DNA from: a virus | Strand: one strand, 5' to 3' | Length of the DNA: 54,855 nucleotides | Virus record (IMG/VR): IMGVR_UViG_3300002144_000245 | Span: 1-54,855 of that record | Shown: one piece after another, positions 42,028-49,858 of the stretch | Position numbering within the stretch: the first letter of the stretch is position 1 | Layout of the letters: each line of letters opens with the position of its first letter | Notes under the pieces: model-generated | Told to the model about the DNA's origin: nothing | Database searches by the model: none | Seen by the model: only the letters and a program-made list of their open reading frames with translations | Position numbers and translations under genes: made by a program

Positions 42028-43041
42028 TTATTGTTTCATTAATGTTAACTGAGTTTTTACCTGAGTTATCGTAGATAATAGTTGAGGTCCTGCCGTAGTA
42101 AGACTTGCAACTGGAACAGTTGCTACAGTAGCTGCGGTTATGGCAGGTGCTAATTGTAATAGTGCATCAGTTATCGATTCCAACTGACTGAATATCACAT
42201 CCATATCAGCTTTCCAATTTGTAGTTGATACATTTACTGATTTCTTACCGCTAATAAGTACTGAGTCTGTTTTTGAGTTTAATACAATTCTATCAGAGTT
42301 TAATATTATCTGAGGTTTATTGTATTGAGATGCTGGAGTTACACCTAATGTAAATTTGTTGGATGAGGTAAGACCTATCTTCTGAGTAGACCCTAACCAT
42401 ATGGATGCCTCATCTTTATTAATGTCTTCAATTACAATCTTATTGTATCCAGCAGAATCTCCAGCGCCATTTCTAATTATTGTAATTGGTGACTGAGGTG
42501 TGGTTGAGGTCCAAGATGGTTCCTTTGATGATGGCGATACTTTATTATCACCTGATGTAGTACCTTGTGGTGTATATCCAAATCTAATGGATTGACCAAA
42601 CCTACCCTCAAATATAACATCACCAAGAAAAGGTTGAATTTGAGATATAGAGGGTGACTCATCAAACCCAATACCAAAGTTTACAGAGCTATCGCCCGCA
42701 CTAACAGATGGTACTCCTGCCGATGCTTGGGATATACCACTACTATTTCCATTTGATGATAACTCGGTGAATGCTTGTAATGCGTTATGATTTATGTTTC
42801 GGTGTATACCAATGGGTGTTAGGTAATAATACTTATCACCATTACCGGTACCAGAGGAAGTGTCCGCTGGCCCTTTAACTAAATATACCATTTCGCCAAG
42901 AACTGGTATATTTTTAATATGCATATTTAATGGGGAACACTTAATTAGATTTCGTGACTTCCCAATTACCGATACCCATATTGTATTTACAGCATCGGCT
43001 TCATCGTTTAAATTTATTGATTCAACTACACCGCTAATCAT
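42028..43041 (-). CDS. Baseplate central spike / hub protein with OB-fold
   Basis: 337 residues. Residues 1-90 look like the OB-fold of T4 gp5 / VgrG spikes (VVESINLNDEADAVNTIWV, then IPVLGEMVYLVKGP). DVIFEGRFGQSIRFG (around 145-160) is a conserved spike segment. Residues about 205-270 alternate hydrophobic and polar residues (IVIEDINKDEASIWL, IILNSDRIVLNSKTDSVLIS) as in a triple-stranded beta-helix. No lysozyme domain is present, unlike T4 gp5. The C-terminal 60 residues are helical. It pierces the outer membrane in homologous systems. The start overlaps the upstream gene by 4 nt with GGAG ahead of it. Confidence 0.75.
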   Translation of the reverse strand: MISGVVESINLNDEADAVNTIWVSVIGKSRNLIKCSPLNMHIKNIPVLGEMVYLVKGPADTSSGTGNGDKYYYLTPIGIHRNINHNALQAFTELSSNGNSSGISQASAGVPSVSAGDSSVNFGIGFDESPSISQIQPFLGDVIFEGRFGQSIRFGYTPQGTTSGDNKVSPSSKEPSWTSTTPQSPITIIRNGAGDSAGYNKIVIEDINKDEASIWLGSTQKIGLTSSNKFTLGVTPASQYNKPQIILNSDRIVLNSKTDSVLISGKKSVNVSTTNWKADMDVIFSQLESITDALLQLAPAITAATVATVPVASLTTAGPQLLSTITQVKTQLTLMKQ

Positions 43042-43397
43042 TCATCGTCTCCATCTTTGGGTAGGTCTTTTTCAACCTCATCAATAGCATCCATTAATTG
43101 ACGTTTTTCGTCTTCTGATAATACAAATCCACCTGATTCTGCTGAAGCGTTATCTTTCATCATTCTCTGAACAATAGCCGCAAGTTTGATTAGTGCGTCA
43201 TCATTTCTAACTGAAATGTCCAAATACTCTTTGATAAGTGGAACTACAGCAGCAGCTTGGTCTATAGTTTTTACCATAGGCTCAAGCTGCGCAATCAATA
43301 ATTTAATTTGTCGGTCTTTCTTTTTTTGATTAGAATAGATGTCCGACATTAAATCAGAGAACGATTTACCTTTAAATATTTCTTCGTCTTTGGTCAT
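43038..43397 (-). CDS. Small helical phage protein, function unknown
   Basis: 119 residues, helical and charged. Motifs GKSFSDLMSDIYSNQKKKDR (10-29) and VRNDDALIKLAAIVQRMM (63-80) look strongly conserved and I associate them with T4-like aquatic phages, always near sigma and spike genes, without function. AGGAG stands 5 nt before the ATG. It overlaps both neighbours by 4 nt, so sigma factor, this protein and the spike form one coupled unit. Confidence 0.6.
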   Translation of the reverse strand: MTKDEEIFKGKSFSDLMSDIYSNQKKKDRQIKLLIAQLEPMVKTIDQAAAVVPLIKEYLDISVRNDDALIKLAAIVQRMMKDNASAESGGFVLSEDEKRQLMDAIDEVEKDLPKDGDDE

Positions 43398-44116
43398 TTA
43401 AACTCCTGTAATCGATGCGTTATAGATAATGATGTGCTATTACAATAGTCCGTATACAAGTTACCATATATTATTTTCATACGATTAACAACTTTTGTTA
43501 TGTATTGTGTCTGAACTCCAGTTCGTTCTCTAATAAGTATATAGAGAGCTTTTTTGTTGTATGAATATAAATTGTTTCGTGTTCTGAATATTTCAGTTAA
43601 AGCATCTGCTATTTTTCTATCACGGTCTTTATCAAACAAATCAAATATATTATAATCTAAATATGTTACGAAATAGTCCATGAAGTCTTTTTGCATTTCA
43701 TAGTGTTTCTCATCCCAAATTTCATTTGTAATATTTCGTTGTAGGTCAATCTTATCAGTATCATCACGTGTTTTCATACGAGCGTAATTGGCGTTATTTT
43801 CATTGAATAACCAATTTCGTGCGATAACTGTAAAGTATGAGAATGCTCTTCCGTTCTCACCTTTAAACTTGTGAATCTTTTCATTTAAGAATGAGACAAC
43901 ATTTGCTTTTACATCCTCATATGGTACATCAAAGTAATACGTCTTATAAGTGTGAATTACATTCTCTGCTAGTTTGTCAAATGGGTAATGAATAAATCGG
44001 TTGTAGATTTTATTCTTTAATCGTGGGTCATCACATCCATTATATGCGTTGATTGCGATTTCCGTTATAGATGTAAAATACCTTTTACTTCGTTTCTTCG
44101 ATTTCGGTCTCCCCAT
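43394..44116 (-). CDS. Late RNA polymerase sigma factor (T4 gp55-like)
   Basis: 240 residues, somewhat longer than gp55 (185). The sigma region 2 core is visible in KFKGENGRAFSYFTVIARNWLFNENN (spanning about 83-107), where polar aromatic residues mediate promoter melting; DVPYEDVKANVVSFLNEKI precedes it. The C-terminal part (ALYILIRERTGVQTQYITKV) looks like a helix-turn-helix. It should redirect host RNA polymerase to late promoters, possibly the ATA(C/T)TTATA motif found upstream of several structural genes. It overlaps the upstream membrane-protein gene by 32 nt, an unusually long overlap, and the next gene by 4 nt. Confidence 0.85.
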   Translation of the reverse strand: MGRPKSKKRSKRYFTSITEIAINAYNGCDDPRLKNKIYNRFIHYPFDKLAENVIHTYKTYYFDVPYEDVKANVVSFLNEKIHKFKGENGRAFSYFTVIARNWLFNENNANYARMKTRDDTDKIDLQRNITNEIWDEKHYEMQKDFMDYFVTYLDYNIFDLFDKDRDRKIADALTEIFRTRNNLYSYNKKALYILIRERTGVQTQYITKVVNRMKIIYGNLYTDYCNSTSLSITHRLQEFK

Positions 44117-44375
44117 AATATTTCTCTAAATTTGATATAATTTCATACATTTGTTTAAAAACTTCACCAGTTTCGTCGTCAGCTTCAAATGAACCAATTC
44201 GGTCAATGTCTTTCATACGAGTCATAGCGGTATCTACCCTTGAAGCAGTATCTCCTATAATCTGTTCTTGTTCTAAAATAACATCTTCAAATGCTTCAAT
44301 TTTACGAAGAAGATTATATGTTGTGTATCCTAATATCAATGTTACAACTGATAATATTACTATAGTTAGTATCAT
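44085..44375 (-). CDS. Small membrane protein with GSFEADDETG motif
   Basis: 96 residues. One N-terminal membrane segment (2-22), then a coiled-coil stretch and the motif RIGSFEADDETGEVFKQM (59-76), which I recall as conserved in small proteins of aquatic T4-like phages. Function unknown. GAGGA stands 6 nt before the ATG. Its 3' end overlaps the sigma gene. Confidence 0.65.
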   Translation of the reverse strand: MILTIVILSVVTLILGYTTYNLLRKIEAFEDVILEQEQIIGDTASRVDTAMTRMKDIDRIGSFEADDETGEVFKQMYEIISNLEKYYGETEIEETK

Positions 44376-44377
44376 AA

Positions 44378-45154
44378 TTAATCCTCTACAATATCTTTAA
44401 ATGCGTCAAACACATTTGGAGCAGCCCCATTACGTTCAAACGCATCTGCTAATTTAGCTTTAGTATCAGGTCTACCATTTGGGTTACGAGTTGACTTTAC
44501 AGGGGTTAACTGAGTCATCCATCGTTCGTTTTCAAATCGTGCCGCAAATAAGTCCGCTGTGTGCATTACAAATGGTATGGATGTTTTTAATGCATCATCC
44601 TTGTTATACTTAATGAAATACTCTTTATTGTTTTCATCATACAACCCATCAGTAAGTTTAATACCAATCCATTCTTCTTGAGTACATTGAATACCAAAGT
44701 AATTTAATAGATAGAACGTTCTGTCGTTTAGATTCATCCAATGAATTTTAGGATTGGTCTTGTAAATTTTACCCTGATTCTTTACGTGCCAATCCGAATC
44801 GTTCTTAATATAGTAATCTAATTCAGGCGTACCCAACTTACCAAGGTCGTGGTGAAGTGCTGTGAATATTAAACTCTCTATACTATAATCACCAACTCCA
44901 CCTAATTCAGAGTACAGGTCATATACTTTAAGAGCGTTATGAGTTACACGAAGTACGTGGTCAACGTATCCACCTGGAAACGCATTGTGATAGTGTTCAA
45001 CAGATGAGGCTGGTGTATAAATTATACGTTCCTCAAAATGGTCGTACATTTTGTTTAGAGAGTCAAGCCGTTCGCCTGTAAAAGTTTCGTTGATTAACTT
45101 ACGAAACTTTTCATAGTTTTCTAAAAGTTCTTCAGCAGTAAAGAAATTTTCCAT
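44378..45154 (-). CDS. HD-domain phosphohydrolase
   Basis: 258 residues. HD motif: His66 (GGYVDHVLRVTHNA) and ALHHDLGK (99-106), with a later Asp in FVMHTADLFAARFE completing the metal site. HD enzymes hydrolyse phosphomonoesters, often nucleotides or cyclic dinucleotides; the substrate here is unknown. Phage members may adjust nucleotide pools or counter signalling nucleotides. There is no Shine-Dalgarno sequence. It lies between the ClpP-like gene (11 nt) and the small membrane protein gene (2 nt). Confidence 0.85.
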   Translation of the reverse strand: MENFFTAEELLENYEKFRKLINETFTGERLDSLNKMYDHFEERIIYTPASSVEHYHNAFPGGYVDHVLRVTHNALKVYDLYSELGGVGDYSIESLIFTALHHDLGKLGTPELDYYIKNDSDWHVKNQGKIYKTNPKIHWMNLNDRTFYLLNYFGIQCTQEEWIGIKLTDGLYDENNKEYFIKYNKDDALKTSIPFVMHTADLFAARFENERWMTQLTPVKSTRNPNGRPDTKAKLADAFERNGAAPNVFDAFKDIVED

Positions 45155-45165
45155 TTTATATTATT

Positions 45166-45795
45166 TTAAATTATTTTATCGATTAGTCCCAACTCAAGGG
45201 CTTTTTCAGCTGACATGAAATAATCAGATGACGAGATACTTTCCCAATACGCTTTATCCATTTTAGAATTGTCAGCCATTAATTGATTACAGTCGTGTTC
45301 TAACTCTTCAGAGAATTTTGCGTTTGATTTTACATCACTCAATTTACCCACAACAATGGTCGACATCTGATGTACCATAATTTTGGAATGTTTACTTGCG
45401 GCTCTCGTTCCAGTACCACACGTTAATAATAAAGCAGCAGCGGACATAGCCATCCCACGTACAATGATATTAAATTTAATACCTTGTTCTTCTTGCGACT
45501 TCATAAAGTCAATCAAACCAAGACATTCAATCACATCCCCCCCCGGTGAGTTAAGAAGGATATTAATATGGTCAATATTACCATTAATTTTTTTGAGTAA
45601 TCTGACTTTAGCTATAACATCAAATATAAGACCCGATTCAATTTCATCTTGAATTAAAATTACGTTATCAGTAGTGTCAATTCCATAATCAAATTCACGA
45701 TAATATTTACGATGAATATCTTCAAGGTGTTCATTATCTTCTTGTTCGTAATTTACCCCTATAGTACCAGTGGTAGTTGTGTATAGCTCATCCAT
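45166..45795 (-). CDS. ClpP-like serine protease
   Basis: 209 residues. The ClpP/crotonase-like fold is shown by LLNSPGGDVIECLGLIDFM (80-98), the nucleophile Ser118 in RGMAMSAAALLLTCGT and His142 in IMVHQM. ClpP forms a tetradecameric chamber fed by a ClpX/ClpA ATPase; none is encoded here, so host ATPases would be needed, or it could act as a head protease variant. Because a gp21-type protease exists, a maturation role is less likely. Preceded by the best host-type promoter of the window. Confidence 0.88.
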   Translation of the reverse strand: MDELYTTTTGTIGVNYEQEDNEHLEDIHRKYYREFDYGIDTTDNVILIQDEIESGLIFDVIAKVRLLKKINGNIDHINILLNSPGGDVIECLGLIDFMKSQEEQGIKFNIIVRGMAMSAAALLLTCGTGTRAASKHSKIMVHQMSTIVVGKLSDVKSNAKFSEELEHDCNQLMADNSKMDKAYWESISSSDYFMSAEKALELGLIDKII

Positions 45796-45823
45796 ATTGT
45801 TTATAATTCTTTATTATTTAAAT

Positions 45824-45855
45824 CAAATATACGAAAAATAATTCAAATATCCAAA
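45824..45855 (-). promoter_or_regulatory. Host-type promoter before the ClpP-like gene
   Basis: TTTG (45852-45855), 20 nt, TATATTTG (45824-45831) on the minus strand: a perfect match to the Bacteroidota primary sigma promoter. It is followed by a 28-nt leader without a Shine-Dalgarno sequence. Confidence 0.65.
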
Positions 45856-45859
45856 TTTA

Positions 45860-47002
45860 TTAACTTCTTTTTAGTACATCCGTGTAGGTATGTTTTTGTT
45901 TACGTTTCTCTCCATATAACAATCTAGCAGCATCTTCATCAGTTGGGATAAATGTTATTTTTTCTTTTTTTGGAGTTTCTTTTTTTGGAGCTTCTGTTTG
46001 AGGGCTAACTTCCTTGCTGTCAGTCGATTTAGTTTGTTTTTCATTTGCCGTTCCGACCTCTCCCAACTCGACTTGGAGTTTAGATACTTTTCGTTTAGTC
46101 GTTTCATTATTGGTATCCCAATCAGAAACCCCATGGCCGCTATCGTTACCATTAGTGTTATTAATGTCAAAATTAAGTCTGAGTTCATCATCTTCCTTTT
46201 TAGTTTTAGTTGTTAATTTATTTAATGCAATTACCATTGAAAGTGCCAATGGGTCAAATACGAATACAATTAAAAGGGTGAACCAATTTACAATAGTATT
46301 CATAGGTTTGCCGGTTATTTCCGACATATAACGAAGCGGCCCTACTTCAGCGGCTACTTCGTTATTAGTTTCCAAGTCTAAAACTTGAAGTTCTAATTTT
46401 GTGATTGAATCGGTTAGTGATTCTATTTTTATTGATATAACATCCCGTTGACTTACAGCCGATGATACTTGACTCTCAAGCGACTTCCGTTGTGATGATG
46501 ACGTGGTGGTAATCAGATTACCTTTAGTGTCTGTATACTGAACTTTGTTATTGGATAACCCATTACGAAGTGATGTTATAGATTCAGTTAATTTACTTTT
46601 CTCATCATTATAATAAGTTAGTTGTTCTTCAAATCTACCTTTTTTTAATTCAATGACCTCAGTTTGTTTTGAAACAACCCCCAATTTGTCAGCGGTGGTT
46701 TGATATGCTGATGTCAAAAATCCATAGATACCGGCTGATGTAATTACCATAAGGACCGCCACTGCCATAGTTAAATACCACTTCATCCACCCAGCTTTAT
46801 TCCAGTGGTTGTGTAAATACGAAGCAATAATAAGTTTGGAAAATTCCAAAGCACCTGCCATTATGATAACTTCATTTCTGGCTCCAGCAAATAGTGAGCT
46901 TAATCCAATCACCGAATAATAAGCAGCAGAACCTGCTAATGCAAGGGTGCTAATAATCATCAGTAAAATAAATCCATTTTGTTTGTTGATAAGTTTTTTC
47001 AT
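45860..47002 (-). CDS. Four-helix membrane protein with coiled coil
   Basis: 380 residues. Three membrane segments near the N-terminus (about 12-33, 44-62, 75-97), a predicted coiled coil outside or inside the membrane (105-215), a fourth segment (235-258) and a long disordered, charged tail. GLSSLFAGARNEVIIMAGALEFSKL (parts of 33-57) and PLRYMSEITGKPMNTIVNWF (220-239) are conserved-looking motifs I recall from other large phages without function. Superinfection exclusion or a membrane platform is possible. GGAG precedes the start. A smaller open frame nests in the tail region (45955-46191). Confidence 0.7.
   Translation of the reverse strand: MKKLINKQNGFILLMIISTLALAGSAAYYSVIGLSSLFAGARNEVIIMAGALEFSKLIIASYLHNHWNKAGWMKWYLTMAVAVLMVITSAGIYGFLTSAYQTTADKLGVVSKQTEVIELKKGRFEEQLTYYNDEKSKLTESITSLRNGLSNNKVQYTDTKGNLITTTSSSQRKSLESQVSSAVSQRDVISIKIESLTDSITKLELQVLDLETNNEVAAEVGPLRYMSEITGKPMNTIVNWFTLLIVFVFDPLALSMVIALNKLTTKTKKEDDELRLNFDINNTNGNDSGHGVSDWDTNNETTKRKVSKLQVELGEVGTANEKQTKSTDSKEVSPQTEAPKKETPKKEKITFIPTDEDAARLLYGEKRKQKHTYTDVLKRS
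45955..46191 (-). CDS. Possible nested gene: small membrane protein (overprinted)
   Basis: A 78-codon frame inside the disordered tail of the membrane-protein gene, same strand, other frame. It begins ATGATG after AAGGA (5 nt from the second ATG), encodes a clear membrane segment (about 6-27, LILTLITLMVTIAAMGFLIG) and a Lys-rich helical tail. The topology suits a small inner-membrane protein such as a spanin-like or regulatory peptide. It could equally be a chance frame, since Asn/Asp/Thr-rich codons read as hydrophobic ones when shifted. Confidence 0.25.
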   Translation of the reverse strand: MMNSDLILTLITLMVTIAAMGFLIGIPIMKRLNEKYLNSKSSWERSERQMKNKLNRLTARKLALKQKLQKKKLQKKKK

Positions 47003-47132
47003 TTTTCTCCGTTATTCTTACGTTTATTAACTTCTGGAATTGTACTTATATAAACAAAGTTTAAATCTAAAGCTTTAAGCAAGTAAGCAACTTGTTAAGA
47101 ATAAATATCAAGCAAACTTATTATTAATAATA
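47003..47132. other. Intergenic stretch between UV endonuclease and membrane-protein genes
   Basis: 130 nt, AT-rich. It contains CAAGT/ACTTG and TTAATATTATTAA inverted repeats and a GATATTTATTC variant of the candidate late motif (47099-47108), but no convincing terminator T-run or full host-type promoter. It probably carries the promoter of the membrane-protein gene. Confidence 0.35.
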
Positions 47133-48065
47133 TTAACAAGCATTCCCCATATTATGCCCTATTGGGTGTTTACTAAATTTGGAAATGTAATCTAATACTG
47201 TTAACTCTTTCATCTTAGCTTCGATATCAATGTCAAGGTTATGACCATATGTGTTGATTTCGGAATATATAAAGTCTGAGTGTGCTTGTGGTTTAACACC
47301 TACCTCTTCTAACGTTCTTGATTCAGAATAATGTACAAGTGGTTTAACATCACCCCAAGTAGACATTGCTAATTCAAGTGACTCTTGTTCGGTCAGTCCG
47401 CCTGTATTAAATGAGTGGTGGTGATAATCAAATACAATGGGTATACCAATCCGTTCGTGAATATACATTAAATCTTTTACAGAATACATCGATGCTTTAT
47501 CATCATTCTCTACAGTCAGCCGGAGTCTAACTGATTCGGGTAATTTTTCAAAGTTTTTACAAAACCTATCCATAGCAGATTGCTTATCACCATATACACC
47601 ATTGCAATGGATGTTAATAAGGTTGTAGGCGGTTCTTTCTAATCCCATAAGGTCAAAGTGTTCTCCATGTGTAGAAAGGTCTCTAATCGTATTCTTAACA
47701 ACATTCTCATTAGGAGATACTAATACATTGAATGGTCCGGGATGTGATGTTATTCGTTGACCATAATTCTTAGCCAAATGGCCGGCTCCATTAAGTAATA
47801 ATGAAAACTTATTATATTCAGGCATATCCTTTAATTGAAATTCACTTGACCATGGAACTAAATCAGAACTCATACGGAAGAGTTTAAAGCCATTTTGATG
47901 ATTCCACTTGATAATCTCTATTAAATCCCTAGCATTCAATACAGCGAGGTCTGAGGACCTACTGATACCCTCATTAAGGAAGGTACGTTTAATCATACCA
48001 CGATTAGTAGTAATTTTCTTTTTGCTCAATGTCATATTGATGCAACAATAACCTAAATTTGTCAT
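47133..48065 (-). CDS. uvdE: UV damage endonuclease (UvdE family)
   Basis: 310 residues, typical for UvsE/UvdE. TIM-barrel motifs: LGYCCINMTL at the N-terminus, FRMSSDLVPWSSEF (43-56 region), TSHPGPFNVL, NIHCNGVYGDK, LTVENDDKA and IPIVFDYHHHSFN, which supply the three-metal site, and HSDFIYSEI. The enzyme nicks DNA 5' to pyrimidine dimers and other lesions, an alternative to T4's DenV glycosylase and of use in sunlit water. It has its own promoter, which overlaps the preceding terminator, and no Shine-Dalgarno sequence. Confidence 0.93.
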   Translation of the reverse strand: MTNLGYCCINMTLSKKKITTNRGMIKRTFLNEGISRSSDLAVLNARDLIEIIKWNHQNGFKLFRMSSDLVPWSSEFQLKDMPEYNKFSLLLNGAGHLAKNYGQRITSHPGPFNVLVSPNENVVKNTIRDLSTHGEHFDLMGLERTAYNLINIHCNGVYGDKQSAMDRFCKNFEKLPESVRLRLTVENDDKASMYSVKDLMYIHERIGIPIVFDYHHHSFNTGGLTEQESLELAMSTWGDVKPLVHYSESRTLEEVGVKPQAHSDFIYSEINTYGHNLDIDIEAKMKELTVLDYISKFSKHPIGHNMGNAC

Positions 48066-48082
48066 AACTTATATTTTATATT

Positions 48083-48140
48083 TAAAGATAATAAAAAAAG
48101 GGGGACTAAACAAGCCCCCCATGTTAAATAATTGTTAAAT
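48083..48140 (-). promoter_or_regulatory. Extended host-type promoter before the UV endonuclease gene
   Basis: CTTG (48111-48114), 20 nt, TATCTTTA (48083-48090). Just upstream lies ATTTAACAATTATTTAACAT (48121-48140), a variant of the 21-bp element found at the same place in front of the two promoters at 53.1 and 53.4 kb. The terminator hairpin of the previous gene fills the spacer. Confidence 0.5.
48093..48120 (-). terminator. Rho-independent terminator after the small-gene cluster
   Basis: Minus strand: GGGGGGCT (48113-48120), loop TGTTT, AGTCCCCC (48100-48107), an 8-bp stem with one G-U pair, followed by seven T residues. It lies 14 nt after the stop of the 61-residue gene. Confidence 0.92.
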
Positions 48141-48320
48141 TTCTTCCCAATCGATATCCGTAACTTTTCTACAAAAGTAATACCACCCATCCTTACGTAG
48201 AACTGTATCAGCATCTAAGTGTACTTTCCATGTTTCTACAATTGGATTATGAGACTCTCGTACTTTTCGTAACACAAGAAATATAGTGTCATTATAATTT
48301 ATCGATTCGTATCTAATCAT
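48135..48320 (-). CDS. Small protein of unknown function
   Basis: 61 residues (begins MIRYESINYNDTIF), a compact beta-rich sequence with two Trp and an aromatic pair (GWYYFCRK). No family recognised. Its start shares a base with the stop of the heat-shock gene and its end is followed by a strong terminator, so it is the last gene of that unit. Confidence 0.5.
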   Translation of the reverse strand: MIRYESINYNDTIFLVLRKVRESHNPIVETWKVHLDADTVLRKDGWYYFCRKVTDIDWEEI

Positions 48321-48667
48321 TACTTAACGTTAACATCAATTCGCTTAGCCTTTCGGTCTTCATATCTCGGAATAGTAATCGAAAGGATTCCATCTTTAGC
48401 AATCGCTTCCGTGAGATTGACATCAAACGCATTGTGGATTTTATATCGTTTATGAAATGCGCGGTGTTCTTTTTCTGCCTTAATTTCCAAAACTCGGTCT
48501 TCTACACAAACTTGAATATCCTTATTAGATAAACCAGGAACTTCAAATTCCATAGTTAATATATCATCTTTTAAGTATGTAGTTTTATCAGAAATTTGGT
48601 GGTTATCCCATCCACCAGAAACCATGTCTGACATCATGGTGTGAAATGTTGAATCAAATAGTGTCAT
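48320..48667 (-). CDS. Small heat-shock protein (Hsp20 / alpha-crystallin family)
   Basis: 115 residues, a short sHSP consisting mostly of the alpha-crystallin domain: LTMEFEVPGLSNKDIQVCVE (37-56), VLEIKAEKE (59-67) and DGILSITIPRYE (92-103). The C-terminal IxI tail motif is replaced by AKRIDVNVK. sHSPs hold unfolding proteins in solution; phage versions are known in cyanophages and probably help folding during the burst. AAGGG precedes the start, and a region of repeated TGACA motifs lies upstream. Confidence 0.9.
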   Translation of the reverse strand: MTLFDSTFHTMMSDMVSGGWDNHQISDKTTYLKDDILTMEFEVPGLSNKDIQVCVEDRVLEIKAEKEHRAFHKRYKIHNAFDVNLTEAIAKDGILSITIPRYEDRKAKRIDVNVK

Positions 48668-48708
48668 ATATTACCCTTTTTAATGTTAATGTTCCTTTAA
48701 TAGGACAA

Positions 48709-48767
48709 AATACACACCAAATGTGTATTATATGACACTTTATCATATATTTTATGACAATATGTCA
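48709..48767 (-). promoter_or_regulatory. Inverted and direct repeats upstream of the Hsp20 gene
   Basis: An 8-bp perfect hairpin AATACACA / TGTGTATT (48709-48716, 48722-48729) is followed by TGACA at 48733-48737 and 48755-48759, 22 bp apart (two helical turns), and TGTCA at 48763-48767, forming the palindrome TGACA-ATA-TGTCA. This looks like an operator plus a weak terminator between two genes. No consensus of a known repressor (for example CIRCE) is met. Confidence 0.4.
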
Positions 48768-49121
48768 GTTTACCGAGCGGGGTAAAGTGGTGCCTACGTA
48801 TTTATATATACGAGTGTTACCTTTTGTTTGCTGATGTATCAATATATACCCATCCATCATAAACATTAAAATAGTTCTATCAAGTACGTCGGATTTAGAA
48901 CAGGTAATAGTAAAATGTGAATCGGTAATTAATACCTCTACATCAACACGTTGAGTATGTGGCGTCTCGGATTCAAAATCAAAATCAAAGTCATCATCAG
49001 TTATATCTGTATTATCATGATTAAAGAAATCAAACATATATTCAAGTTTGTCTTCATCGTGTAACGACATAAAGAAACTATACTCAGATTCATCCCAAGC
49101 CCAATCCTCATCCTCATACAT
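48765..49121 (-). CDS. Acidic protein of unknown function
   Basis: 118 residues. The first half is extremely acidic (MYEDEDWAWDESEYSFF, then DDDFDFDFESE), the second half a small alpha/beta domain with VDVEVLITDSHFTITCSK. Such charge distribution is common in phage DNA-mimic or inhibitor proteins, but no family is recognised and I do not claim that role. AAGGAG stands 9 nt before the ATG, an exception in this region where most genes lack one. Confidence 0.55.
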   Translation of the reverse strand: MYEDEDWAWDESEYSFFMSLHDEDKLEYMFDFFNHDNTDITDDDFDFDFESETPHTQRVDVEVLITDSHFTITCSKSDVLDRTILMFMMDGYILIHQQTKGNTRIYKYVGTTLPRSVN

Positions 49122-49135
49122 AATATAAATCTCCT

Positions 49136-49507
49136 TTATAATAAGTATTTACCGATGGAACTATTCATGTTATTTAAATAAATTAAACCTGATTTAGATA
49201 TAGCTGTGTTATTTGATTTAACATATTCCATACAAATTTCGATGAAATGTCTTTCAAATAATTGAGTATCTGTAAACTTCCAAAATAAAGATGTCAACTT
49301 ATCCATCATATGCCGCTTATAAATATCATCTACTACTATATCTGACCACAAATAATTGTCGTGTAATTTAGTTTTAACAATGGTATAGTAGGGGTCTCTC
49401 CTTTCACGAATGATTGCGTCAACCCCACTACTCAAATAATCGGAAATCTCAGAATGAGTATCAACCTTTGTATCAAACAATCGTTTGAATAAATCCGAAT
49501 CAGCCAA
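49136..49507 (-). CDS. Protein of unknown function
   Basis: 123 residues, helical, from a TTG start (TTG GCT GAT), with no ribosome-binding site. The motif YTIVKTKLHDNYLWSDIVVD and a C-terminal helical bundle can be seen. No family recognised. It stands in a row of short genes typical of early phage regions that act on the host. Confidence 0.5.
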   Translation of the reverse strand: MADSDLFKRLFDTKVDTHSEISDYLSSGVDAIIRERRDPYYTIVKTKLHDNYLWSDIVVDDIYKRHMMDKLTSLFWKFTDTQLFERHFIEICMEYVKSNNTAISKSGLIYLNNMNSSIGKYLL

Positions 49508-49517
49508 AATTATTTAA

Positions 49518-49814
49518 TTAAAGAATACCTAATCGGTATCTCTTTTGAGAAGATTGAATAGCTTCGTGTAAAGTATTCATAATCTTATCACATTCAGCTT
49601 TAGTCAAATCAATTTCAGTATCCCCAATGATTAATGTTCCCAAACTTGTTGCGTTTTTGATTGGGTAATCGTCAGGAGTTAAATCTTGATTGAATGCAAA
49701 ATCAATTGTAGTCCATTTCGTACCATAAGCTTTATCTAATCGAGGTACTTCTGAATCTGATGTACCGAATGAGTTATTTACATAACCTCGGTGTGTCTTG
49801 TTGTGTTGTTTCAT
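49518..49814 (-). CDS. Protein of unknown function
   Basis: 98 residues. The N-terminus is basic and polar, the middle has LGTLIIGDTEIDLTKAECDK, a beta hairpin plus helix, and the C-terminus is a basic helix. No family recognised. No Shine-Dalgarno sequence; an ATATTTATT variant lies 20-30 nt upstream. Confidence 0.5.
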   Translation of the reverse strand: MKQHNKTHRGYVNNSFGTSDSEVPRLDKAYGTKWTTIDFAFNQDLTPDDYPIKNATSLGTLIIGDTEIDLTKAECDKIMNTLHEAIQSSQKRYRLGIL

Positions 49815-49858
49815 AACGATTGTATTATTATTTATAATAAATATAGAAACAAAACTAA

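Noticed and set aside
45166-45795. ClpP-like protein as the head maturation protease
   Set aside because: A gp21-family protease with the expected catalytic residues stands in the usual place at 5778-6422.
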